Source: Blastomyces gilchristii SLH14081 | Lineage: Eukaryota; Ascomycota; Eurotiomycetes; Onygenales; Ajellomycetaceae | Direction: 5' to 3' | NCBI RefSeq assembly: GCF_000003855.2 | Contig: NW_003101671.1 | Location: 1,463,458-1,485,085, forward strand | DNA: 21,628 nt | Part shown: in pieces, positions 9,001 to 18,800 of the stretch | Layout of the letters: every line of letters starts with the position of its first letter | How positions within the stretch are numbered: the stretch's first letter is position 1 | The notes under the pieces: generated by a model | Seen by the model: the letters and a program-made list of their open reading frames with translations, nothing else | Told to the model about the DNA's origin: nothing | The model's database searches: none | Translations under genes and position numbers: made by a program

Positions 9001-10098
9001 AAGTATTCATCATTCTATCTGTTGTATGAATTGCATCAGCGCATTCTAGAGAATGCTTTGAAAAAGGTGGAAGAGGGAACAGCAGTTGCAGATGCAACAG
9101 TCACAGATGCAACAGTTGTGAATGCAGCAGGAACAGCAGTTACAGACACAGCAGTTGTGAACATGAAATTAAGATTGAAAGAGATCAGTCATGCATATGC
9201 AAAAGCTAATAAGTTACTCCTGAACTGAGCAATTCAATTGAAAAGAATACAAGACTCACTAGTTAAGAAATCAAGTCTCAAGATAAGAATGTGAGTTCTT
9301 ATATACAATGAGAGTTCTGAGAAGTTTCAATCTAGATGATTTAAGTCATATAAAATACTCAAATCACATTCTCTGAGAATATACATATTGAAAGAATCAG
9401 AGAGATAAGTCTTATACAACTTAATAAATAATTCATATCTTATAAAAGTAAAGATGTAAGATCTGAGTGAATTATGATTATTCACAGCACTATTATCAGT
9501 GTTGAAAAAGAAGAGACTTATAATTGAAAAGTCTCATAAAGTAAGAGAAATCATAGACATTTATGAATCAGATGATCTCACTTATTTCAATCTTTTCACA
9601 ATTATAAGAAAAGAATGAGAAGAAATAAAGAAATCAGGTAAATATCACACTTTAATAAGTAATAAGACTGTAGCTGATTGTATAATAACATGTCACAGAC
9701 AGCAGATATAATATAGTAAATAGCAGTCTTAAAGTAGCAGACTTACATATGAGTCAGATTGCAGAAGAAAAAGAAATTCAGAGTTGAATTTAACTGTTTA
9801 CATCAGTTCAATTGCAGAGATAACAGAGGATGAATCATCTGAAACATCTATGAATATGTGAGATCAAGTCATCTCAATCTCTGAGAATGCTTAGAGATCA
9901 GATGAGATTAGTTTCAATGAGCTGTTCACTGTAGTGATCTGAGTGAGTGAAGAGAGACAGTATAACATGTGAGACAGAATCACAAGATGAAAGCTGCTGA
10001 ACCTAGTCACTGAACACTGTATCATATAGAGATTGTGTAAGAGTAGTGACTAGCAGACAAAGAAAAAGCATAAGAAAAGAAAAGAAATAATGAATTAA
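5983..10098 (+). pseudogene. pol: pol of gypsy element 1, decayed (PR-RT-RNase H-IN-GPY/F)
   Basis: A single frame runs from the frameshift site to TAA near 10098, broken only by stops. Protease: VKVLTDTEASIQYID at 6211-6255, active-site DTG changed to DTE. Reverse transcriptase about 6840-7500: MCINY then a stop then ALNKLIIKNKY; catalytic YLDD is YLDN at 7270-7281. RNase H about 7720-7990: IKTDASE and RKLSGTELNYSVYEKKLL. Integrase: degenerate HHCC zinc finger (about 8350-8490); core with IITAIDYATD (Asp at 8647) and ILTDN (Asp at 8767); the Glu expected 35 residues later is Lys (AAA, 8875). GPY/F module: FKSYKILKSHSLRIYILKE from 9340. A Lys/Arg-rich tail ends the frame. Decayed residues include Gly to Glu/Arg and Pro to Ser/Leu, with stops at Arg and Trp positions. 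No chromodomain is recognised. Confidence 0.88.
9066..9162 (+). repeat. In-frame Ala/Thr/Val/Asp repeat in pol, between integrase core and GPY/F
   Basis: The codons read GTAVADATVTDATVVNAAG then TAVTDTAVVN, built from imperfect units such as ggaacagcagtt and gatgcaacagt. The stretch has no stop codon and keeps GG, unlike its surroundings. It may be a linker that expanded by slippage. Confidence 0.6.
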
Positions 10099-12271
10099 TT
10101 ATCAACTGTAAAAGTCAGTTATAAAAGACAAATATTATCATACACATCTCATTTATTTTCATACATCACATATTTAATCTATTTCTAATATCACATCATC
10201 TGAAAAACATTAAAAATAAAGAAAATCTCAAAACTCAAGATCTGTAAGAGATTTAAGAGCTGTAAGCTACTCTTATAATAATACTGTGTATATCTCTGAT
10301 TTCTTTATCACTCTGTATACAACATTAATGTCATTTATCACAAGATTGACTGAAATATCAATATAGAAATGTGTATGTATATATGTAGAAAAATTGATGA
10401 AGAGTATGAGACCTGCAGAATCAGAAGCCAGAGTAGAGAAGATGAAGATAGAAGAAATAGAAGAAGAAGAAGATGCAGAACTGAATGAATAATAATAAGA
10501 GTCACTCAGAGCTGAACACTTATAATCTGATATACACACAATCTTCTCTGCAGAGAAGAGAGAGAAAGTGATAGAAGAAGCTTAAGAGTGAGAGAGAATA
10601 GTCTTGACAGCATTGTCATCTTCAATTAGAATGATCTCTGACACTGAAGCAACTAAGAATTATTATTAACATATGAAAATTATAAAATCAGAGATAAGAA
10701 CAGTTACTGAATAAACACTCACTGATCTTAGAGTTATACACATAATTATAACACACACAAGACTTCTCAGAAAGAGAGAGAGAGATATAAGAAATTACAG
10801 AAAGCAGAATACAGTATATGAATAGCTCATTCTCATAATGACATCTCAGATAAGATGTATAAGTCTCACATCTGTAAGTATAAAAGAGTATGACATTCAC
10901 ATTTCTGTTTCTGAAAACACAGATATCTTTTGCCTGTATCATGAAGTTGAACAACAGATATCAGAGAATAGGCTGATACAGATCTATTATTCTGAAGGAA
11001 TTTATCAGAATAGATATCTCTGTGATGTTAAACTTTACAGTTATAAAAAGTTTCTTAATATCTGTGAATATCATGACTTTGTATACAATAAAACTCATAA
11101 CAATTTCTTCTAAAAACAGGAAAATCAGTATCAGAAAGAAAAGATGAAAAAGAAAAAAGACTTATAATCTTAATACTGTTAAGAGAAGAGATGATTCTCT
11201 AACATAAATGAACAATTGTCTCATCATAAATATTTAAAATGAATGTAATAATCAGTGTCTGTGACTGAGCTTCAGATAGTTGTGTTGTACACTGTCTTTA
11301 TACAATAAATTATTCTACAAGTCAGTAAGAAGAGTGAGAGTGTAGATACTGAAAAACACGATTCACTGAGTCTATACAACATCTTCTTGAAATGAGAAGA
11401 GCTAGTAATGAAGACAGCAGCAGAAGCAGGAGTAGCAGGAGTGAGAGTTATAAGAACAGAGATAGTGAGAGCAGGAGAATCAGATACAGAGACAAGTGTA
11501 GAAGATTGAGAGAGAGCAGCAGAGAAAGAAACAGAGAAGAAAGCAGCAGAGAAAGAAGCAGTAGAAGAGACAGAGAGAGATGTAGAAGACTCAGTCATAT
11601 ATAATACAGACAATTTCTTTATTATCACATTCTTCAAGTTCTTGATTAATAATTCAATATTGAATTTACTATCATCAGCAGACACAGATCTGTCAACATA
11701 TTAAAATACTATATGAATAAAAACAAACATATCAGCATCTGTATTTATATAAAATCATGTCAGAAAACACAATCAGAAGTCTGCTGAGAAGAAAAAAAAC
11801 AGTTGAGAGTATATAAGAAGATGAAGAAGATGTGTTATTTATAATAATATATTCTAGTAATTGTTAGAAGATAAACAAGTCCTGATCATATTTCACAATG
11901 TATTACACTTACTGCTAATAAACTGCTCAGTATGAGTACTATGATGACACTTGTTATGAGAATGAGAGACTATTGTCAGAAATGCATACAATGTAATAGA
12001 TGAACAGATAGAAAGAGCTGAACAGAAGAAGAGATAGAAATCTTGAATAAGATAATAACATTCAATAATGATGATGATGAAGAAGATGATTGAAGAATGA
12101 AAAAAGTTAGTGAATGAGAGATGTAATATAGTAAAAGTTTCTTTGTAAGAGTATATGCAGAATGCTAGCTGAATCAGAGATAAATCACACAATTGTGAAA
12201 CACTAGTGATGAGCTAATCCACATGAAGCTAGAGTGTATGACATGATCACGTGGGTGTGACCGAATCTGAT
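10099..12271 (+). other. Tail region of gypsy element 1 between pol and 3' LTR
   Basis: This 2.2-kb stretch is unusually long for a gypsy element. It holds an open stretch at 10838-11113, purine-rich repeats at 10440-10475 and 11400-11590, and several minus-strand open frames (88 to 137 codons) that look like shadows of the purine-rich composition. I recognise no known domain. It could be a degenerate third gene, a long 3' untranslated region, or a nested element whose ends I could not find. Confidence 0.6.
10397..11703 (+). pseudogene. Possible third ORF of gypsy element 1 (very uncertain)
   Basis: One frame (2 modulo 3) links an acidic N-terminal segment (MKSMRPAESEARVEKMKI, then a Glu run), a 91-codon stretch without stops (10838-11113, with CLYHEVEQQISENRLIQIYY) and an Ala/Glu/Lys-rich segment (11400-11580, with AAEKETEKKAAEKEA) ending SSADTDLSTY at 11703. 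About 20 in-frame stops interrupt it, many of them TAA, whereas pol has mostly TGA/TAG. Stop density is not far below chance for this AT content, so coding origin is weakly supported. I do not recognise the product; some gypsy elements carry an extra ORF here. Confidence 0.2.
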
Positions 12272-12280
12272 GAGGAAGAA
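12272..12280 (+). other. Polypurine tract of gypsy element 1
   Basis: gaggaagaa lies immediately before the 3' LTR start tgtgattcag, where plus-strand priming is expected. The similarity between the two LTR regions begins exactly here. Confidence 0.7.
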
Positions 12281-12447
12281 TGTGATTCAGAAGAACATAT
12301 GATTACTGAATAATAATGCAGCTGCTTCTGAACTTGCTTATGAATGTAAAGAGGCCATAGCAGCCACCAATTAATTTAGTGTACAGTATATAAGAAGCCG
12401 GCGTACGCCTGTAATCGTACGCTGGCTCAAGCAACCTTTGAATCACA
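12281..12447 (+). repeat. 3' LTR of gypsy element 1 (167 bp)
   Basis: It has the same length and ends as the 5' LTR. Its left, inward half has lost CpGs (gaacatatgattactg against gaacgtacgaccggcg in the 5' LTR). Its right half keeps gccggcgtacgcctg and atcgtacgc. A TATA box lies at 12387-12394. Confidence 0.9.
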
Positions 12448-12545
12448 TTTTAATGATTAGTCCCAGCGGGATTCACGTCAAGAAATGTATGGAATCAGAC
12501 TAAATGAGACCAAATGTGAAATTCATGATCCCGGCGGCCAGTCTA

Positions 12546-13490
12546 GTTGAGAAGGCATTTTCTTTGAAGAATTATTTTCATTCCAATCAACAAATCTATT
12601 TCAATCTAGTTAATTTCCAGAGGTAATTGATGAAAATGAAGAAGAGACTCTTTCTCTGATTATATGATTTAAGCTCATCTTTATAACTCTCAGAGTATAG
12701 TTTATACAGGCCTTTTCAAATATAATAGCAGAAGAGGGAATTGAAGCTTCAATTTCCATTGCTTTAATAGAAGATGATTTAAATGCTCTCAGAATTCTTC
12801 TCAAAGCTCTGTTTTACAGACTTTGAAAGAGTTCAGTGAAATTTTCTTGATTATTTCATCAAACTTGAACTTCATAATCAGCTACTGAGGTAATACAGGC
12901 TATATATAACTGTCTCATAGTCTGGAAGAATAGACCTCTCTCTGTATTTAATAGTCTGATTATATTATTTAATAGTCTTTCTGTCCTGATAGTTCTTTGT
13001 TGATTATGATATTTAAAATTCAACTTGGAGTTTAACCATACTTCTAATCATTTGATATTTAAACTGGGTTTAATCTGTCTATTTAAAAGAGTTAGGCATA
13101 GTTCTTTCTTATTGAATTTAGGAAAGAAATGAATTAACTCAGTTTTATTCATATCAAATTGAATTTAATTAATATCTGCTCTAACAAAGATTTCCTTTAC
13201 TACTTTTTCAATCACTTTCAAATTCTCTCTGATTGTTTTTGAGCTGTAGACTAGATCAATATCATTCACATAACTCGGAGATCGCACTATTTTCATATCT
13301 CTGTTTTTGAATAGATATGCAGTGTATATTGTAAATACAATGAGTAAGATTGAAGATTCATTCTGAATAGTGATATTTATAAAGAGACTGTATAAAAATA
13401 TGTAGAACAAGCTCATTGAGTAAGACTCTAAGTTCTTAACTTTAAAGAAACTGATAACTCTCATTTATCAATTATAGATTACTGTGAGAG
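12546..13490 (-). mobile_element. LINE copy C, piece 3 (RT to RNase H linker and RT core)
   Basis: This piece begins with the second gttgagaa and is collinear with LINE B from about 17011 to about 17826. Beyond 13358 its sequence stops matching LINE B, although its reading frame remains RT-like. The right end near 13490 is a 5' truncation against gypsy relic 2; the exact point and target duplication are not visible because the 3' end of copy C is missing from the window. Confidence 0.8.
12610..13464 (-). pseudogene. LINE ORF2 fragment of copy C (reverse transcriptase), decayed
   Basis: Read on the minus strand, 13464-13165 is open for 99 codons and contains IVFTIYTAYLFKNR followed by SYVNDIDLVYSSKTIRENL. 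That is RT motif C, with the catalytic F/YxDD changed to YVND, and the next motif. A segment before it (QNESS) stands at the usual QGSP position with Gly changed to Glu. Closer to RNase H, 12804-12610 is open (RRILRAFKSSSIKAMEIEAS) and nearly identical to 17271-17068 in LINE B. Stops separate the two. Copy C continues in pieces at 3732-3640 and 2681-2440. Confidence 0.8.
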
Positions 13491-13494
13491 TCAT

Positions 13495-15512
13495 AGATCT
13501 ATAGAGAGCAGATCATCAATCAGCTCTGTAAGAGCTAGAATAACAGAGAATAAATTTACTGAGAAAAGATAATAAGATACAGAGAGATTTGTATCTAACT
13601 ACTAAGTAGAGAGAGAGAGCTTCATAAGCTTGTATGAACAAAGTATATAATAGAGAGATTAAAAAAAAGAGTCTCAACTTTATCTATTTTAAATCAGAAT
13701 ATCTTCACATAAACTGTTCAGATAAATTAAAATAGAAATTTAAGAAGTTATAGACAGAGTCAGTAATACCCTTCTTAAGAATCTTGAAGCTGATATCTAA
13801 ATCTATTACTCTCTTAACAAAAATATATACTTGTGAGAAGAGACTGCACTGTAATACTACTACTTCATCAGTATAAAAAGTATTAATGAACTCAGAATCT
13901 CATATTACTGTAGTATTTCTAAAGCTTGTAAAGTGAATAAGCTGAGTGATAGAAACTGAGAATCTGCTCTTATAATAAACAGAATATAAGAACTCAGATC
14001 TGAGAACTAAGAGACTTATAAGAGTCATCTTTGCATTACAAGATCTCTTCAGAACTTGAAGAAGATTTACAGAAACTGTAATTATTATAAATATTATAGA
14101 TAATATATACTTAAGACTTATATAGCTTTAAAGCCATAATTTATACATAGCTGTTTACAAGTCAGATTTATACATCTGATCAGTGTTGACAGACTTACTT
14201 ATAGAGATAGAATCAGTTAATACTGTAGAGTTAATTAAAGAAGACAAGCTTATATATATAATAACTTTATAAATATCTGAGAACTTTATAATTATAAAAA
14301 CTGAGCTTCAGATATCAGAGAAATATCAAGATTTTACAGAGATATTTAGTTCAGTTAAGACAGCTAAGCTTTCATCTCACTATAAGAAGAATCTGATAAT
14401 AGATTTAATAGAAGAGTAGAAATTCTTCTGAGAACTAATCTATAAGTTCTCTTATTATGAGACAGAGATCTTATAGACTTCTATAAAGAAGAATCTGAAG
14501 AATAACTTTAGCTGATCTTCACAGAGCTCTGTGAAAGCCTCTGTGATATTTATAAAAAAGAAGAATAAAGATCTTAGATTATATATAAACTACTGTAATC
14601 TGAAGTTCAAGACTATAAAGAGTCACTACTCTCTATCTCTGATTGAGAATATAATCAACTGTCTTACAGAAGCTGTTATATTTATATAACTGAATATAAT
14701 CAATATATATACATGGCTATAAATACAGGCTGAGAATGAATAAAAGACTGTCTTTAGAACTGTGCTGAGATTATTTGAATATCTAGTAATGTCTTTTGAT
14801 TTGATTAATATTCTTACAGTATTTCAGTCTTTTATTAATAAAATTCTTCATGTATATCTGAATATCTTTGTAATAATATATCTGAATGATGTGTTGATAT
14901 ACTTTATAAAGAAGAAAGAATATACTGAGTATGTATAAACTGTGTTAAAGACCTTAGATGAGATAGAACTGTATATTAAGCTTATAAAGTATAACTTCAG
15001 TGTCTATTGAATTAATTTTCTAGAATATATAATCACTGTAAATGATATTCAGATGAAATATTCATGAGTTAAGACTATTCTATTATAACTGAAGTTAACT
15101 AGTATTTATAAGATTTAGATCTTTCTAGGCTTTGTGAATTTCTATAGATGATTTATCTTTATATTTATAAGAATCTTCTTAATTCTTATAGATATACTAA
15201 AGAGTGAAAATAAGAAGAAGTTATTTTATAAATGAAGAATGAAAAGATTATTAAGAAGAAAGAGCTGTAAGAACTTTCTTATCTTAGAAGCTTATAAGAT
15301 TCTTATAAGATTGAAATAGATATTCACAGATACAGTGATACTATTTTACTTTGATTTCTTACTCTTAATCAGATTAAAGATAGATATCTTTTTCTTCACA
15401 ATTTCAGAAATAGTCTTGTAACTATAGTTAAATAAGAACTGAGTTCTAGTAATCTTTTTCTTATAAAAGATACAATCTGTGAAGATTAACTATGATATTT
15501 ATAATCAGAAGC
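13495..15512 (+). mobile_element. Ty3/gypsy relic 2, truncated on both sides
   Basis: This is a second gypsy element, clearly different from element 1: its gag knuckle, protease, RT and start of RNase H all lie in one frame with no shift. Left of about 13495 lies LINE C; at 15513 LINE B interrupts it within RNase H. No LTR is in the window. Since both LINEs face the same way and abut the same relic, the element was probably hit twice by LINE insertion. Confidence 0.85.
13495..15512 (+). pseudogene. pol: gag-pol of gypsy relic 2, decayed, single frame
   Basis: The frame (2 modulo 3) begins in gag. A remnant knuckle, YFKSEYLHINC near 13685-13717, fits CxxxGHx4C with Cys to Tyr, Gly to Glu and His to Tyr. 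Protease: VLMNSESHITVVF at 13880-13918, where DSG became NSE, then INIIDNIYLRLI before a stop and SHN, near 14085-14135. Reverse transcriptase: VIFIKKKNKDLRLYINYCNL (about 14540-14600), KTVFRTVLRLFEYLVMSFDL (about 14745-14805), catalytic YLND at about 14880-14891, IKLIKYNFSVY, and FLGFVNFYR then a stop then F near 15123-15155. RNase H starts at about 15330; the last recognisable part is INYDIYNQKLI at 15487-15513, where LINE B begins. About 670 codons show scattered stops but no clear frameshift. Confidence 0.85.
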
Positions 15513-15885
15513 TTATTATTATTATTATTATTCTTCAATTATAGATGTATGCAGTCAGAGACTATGACATCTACCTGAGAACTAAAAGTTCTCAGGGTTT
15601 TTCCTAAATCTATAAAGTTAACTATTATACATTTATCAATTTCAGATATGCAAAATCAGAAAATTCCAGCTCAGAATACAAAAACTGTTTACAAATTGCA
15701 GTATTTTAACATCTTGTGATATTTTGAAATCATTTGACATAATAAAAGAAAAGAGAACACAGTCTTAAAGATAGACACATTAAATGAATAGATAGAAAAG
15801 AATAGAAAGAAAAAAGTAAAGTAAAATAAAGAAAGACTGTAATGAAATAAATTATTAAAAGATAGTATATAGCTGTTTTAACAGA
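15513..15885 (-). other. LINE B 3' untranslated region and tail
   Basis: It matches LINE A 3258-3627 along its length. It includes the conserved hairpin (15574-15596) and the terminal gaagaataat repeat tail. Confidence 0.8.
15574..15596 (-). other. Conserved stem-loop near LINE B 3' end
   Basis: It has the same 10-bp stem as LINE A at 3547-3569. Both arms are unchanged between the copies although flanking bases differ. Confidence 0.7.
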
Positions 15886-18800
15886 CTATATCTGATCAAT
15901 TTCCTCCTCTTCATATTCAGATATTTCTGATTTCAGTCATTTGCTTGTAGCTGCTTGAGTTTCTGATAGAAAGTCTATTAAGTATTTAATTCCTGTCTCA
16001 GTTGAGAATAAGAATCTCATATTTAATTGATTTAGATCATACTTCTCTTTTAATCTGACTCTGAGACTATTGTATAATATACAGTGCATTACAATATACT
16101 CAGAATTCTCATTTGCATTGCAGAATGAGCATTCTATTGAATTAAATCTATCATCAAATCTTTGTATATAAGATTTAAAATAATCATATTCTAATTTCAG
16201 CTGTATTATAGATGAGAATATTTTCTTTTTACATTTAATTGAACAAGATTTTCACTTGAGTTTTGTTTCAAATCTTGAATAATGTATACTCTTCTTTTAT
16301 TTCTGTAAGCTTTCATTTTACTTATCTAAACAAGATTCTTTTATTTTTCTCTTTATAAAAGATCAGAACACATTTTTTTGAATAGATCTGCTTAATTCTG
16401 AACCTTTTTTTACAGCTGAATCAGTCAATTCATTGTCATGAATATTCATATAAGCAGGAACTCAGTTTAGATGAATTATCAGCTTTGATATTCTTCTCTT
16501 TTGAATTTTTAAAATGAAGTTTAAGATCAGTTCAAGATTTATTTAATCATTATAAATCTGACTATTTCTAAGTCTTTTTAAAGCAGCTGGACTCTCAGAG
16601 AATATTCATGTCTCTTTCAAACTATTTTCTCTTTTATGAGATTTTATTTCAATAAGTTTGAAAGCTTTCACTATTGTAAATAGTTCAGTGTCAAAGACTT
16701 CAGATTCACAGTCTAAATTCCAGAAATCTGAGATAAAATTGATATTATCTTCAGTATAAGCAATGTCTGTGTCTAATCTATTCAAATTCTCATTTTTTGA
16801 ATCATCTGAATAAATCAGAATAGAGTCTTTTATATTAATTGTAGAAATTCTCTTCAAATGCTGTTTATATTCTTTCTCTTTAGATAGTTCACTTATTTGC
16901 AACTCTATAAGAGATTCAAGGTTTTCTCTTCAGAGAGATAACTTCTCATGATTAACTTTTTCAATATTTAAAGAAGAAAATTGATTTTCAATCAGTAAGT
17001 ATAGTCTGTACAGTTAAGAAGACATTTTCTTTGAAGAATTATTTTCATTTTAATCAAGAAATCTATTTCAATCCAGTTCATTTCCAGGGTTAATTAATGA
17101 AAATGAAGAAGAGACTCTTTCTCTGATTATATGATTTAAGCTCATCTTTATAACTCTCAGAGTATAGTTTATACAGGTCTTTTCAAATCTAATAGTAGAA
17201 GAAAGAATTGAAGCTTTAATTTCTATTGCTTTAATAGAAGATGATTTGAATACTTTCAGAATTCTTCTCAAAGCTCTATTTTACAGACTTTGAAAGAGTT
17301 CAGTGAAATTTTCTTGATTATTTCATCAAACTTGAACTTCATAATTAGCTACTGAGATAATACAGGCTATATATAACTGTCTCATAGTCTGGAAGAATAG
17401 ATCTCTCTCTGTATTTAATAGTCTGATAATGTTATTTAATAGTCTTTCTGTCTTGACAGTTCTCTGTTGAATATAATATTTAAAATTCAACTTAGAGTTT
17501 AATCATACTTCTAATCATTTGATATTTAAACTGGGTTTAATCTCTCTATTTAAAAGAGTTAGAGATAGTTCTTTCTCATTGAATCTAGAAAAGAAATGAA
17601 TTAACTCAGTTTTATTCATATTAAATTAAATTTGATTGATATCTGCTCTGACAATGATTTTCTTTACAGCTTTTTTAATCACTTTTAAATTCTCTTTGAT
17701 AGTTTTTGAGCTGTAGACTAGATCAATATCATCTATATAACTCAGAGATCACACTATTTTCATATTTCTATCTTTGAATAGATGTACAGTGTATATTATA
17801 AATAAAATAAGTGAGATTGAAGATTCTTACAGCACTTCTATTTTTATCTCAGTCTTGTCTTATTTCATTTCATCAAAGAAAAGTTATATGATTCTTTTAG
17901 ATATAAAACAGTTAACTCATTTTATTAGAGAAAGTGACAGTTTTAACATCTTCAAAGTCTGAATTAACTTTGACTTTGAAACATGATTAAATGCTTCTTT
18001 TATATCAATAAAAACTGCAGTTGAGATCAGATCTTCATGCTTTACTATTTAAATATTATGAATAACTGAGAGAACAGTGTTAATTGTAGAATAATATTTT
18101 CTATCTCTTATTTATTCACTGAATAAAAGAGAGTTATTAATAGAGCTTATAAAAGATAGTTAAGTAGCTATTATCTTTTTCAAAATCTTTTCTAGACAGT
18201 TTAATAGAGATATTACTCTATATGACTTAGAAATTGAAGTTTTTTCATTAGATTTTATAAGAATCACTTCAGTGACTTCTCTTCAGCATTCAGAATAATG
18301 TTCATTTTTTAAGAGATTAAAAAAGAGCTCAAAATATTCATTCTTTAAGTAGGAATATGTATTTTAAATAATCAAGTGATTAATTGAATCAGGCTCTGTA
18401 GCAGTTTTAACAGAACTTGAGAAGATAGCTCACTCTAATTCATCTTATGTAAGATCAGATCATTTCCAGTCATTTTCATTAATATAGTTAAGAAGTGATA
18501 TATTCTCTTTCTCTGAATCTGAATCTGAATCTAGTGAGTTCTAAAAGAGAATTCTTATGAAAGCTTGACATTTTTTCTCAAAAAGGTTTGCTGTATATGA
18601 TTCATTCTGAAACTCATATTCTGAGGCTGGAAGTTTTGCTACACTTCTTGTTTTAGTATAGTTAAAAGCTTTAAAAACTTTCTTTTCTTATGCTTCTTTA
18701 AGAAATTTATTTCAGCAGTCTGTTTTAGCTCTTTTAATATCTGAAAAATATTCATTTCTGACAGCTTTGAACTCTTTATCAGATGTTATATCATTCTTTC

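Larger units (their letters stand above)
4145..12447 (+). mobile_element. Ty3/gypsy LTR retrotransposon 1, complete but decayed
   Basis: This 8303-bp element is bounded by two 167-bp LTRs with TGTG...CACA ends. It sits inside the hAT-like element and has a purine tract before the 3' LTR. The order is 5' LTR, leader, gag (one frame), -1 frameshift site, pol with protease, reverse transcriptase, RNase H, integrase and GPY/F module, then a 2.2-kb tail of uncertain content and the 3' LTR. The pol order (RT-RNase H before integrase) defines Ty3/gypsy. The frames carry many TGA/TAG stops at conserved Arg and Trp positions, so it is not active. I found no clear tRNA primer-binding site directly after the 5' LTR. 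Confidence 0.9.
3733..12545. mobile_element. Non-autonomous hAT-like element, split by a gypsy insertion
   Basis: The termini are tagactgaccg (3733-3743) and cggccagtcta (12535-12545), an 11-bp inverted repeat with one mismatch, flanked by an 8-bp target duplication. Eight-base duplications and TAG-type ends are typical of the hAT superfamily. Removing the gypsy element and its own short duplication leaves about 506 bp with no coding capacity, so it would have been mobilised in trans. The 10-mer aatgagacca or its complement occurs four times (3886, 4066, 4098 reversed, 12503), a plausible set of transposase-binding repeats. CpG and CC survive near both ends. It inserted into LINE C. Confidence 0.75.

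Noticed and set aside
4562..10098. Alternative genetic code with TGA or TAG read as amino acids
   Set aside because: TGA stands at both conserved Arg (Tyr-Arg-Ala-Leu-Asn of RT) and Trp positions, TAA at probable Gln positions, and catalytic residues are lost as well. This is mutation, not reassignment.
11272..11685. Minus-strand Ser/Ala-rich 137-codon protein and overlapping plus-strand Arg/Ser-rich 70-codon protein
   Set aside because: Both are translations of one purine-rich low-complexity tract and show no domain. They are likely composition artefacts.
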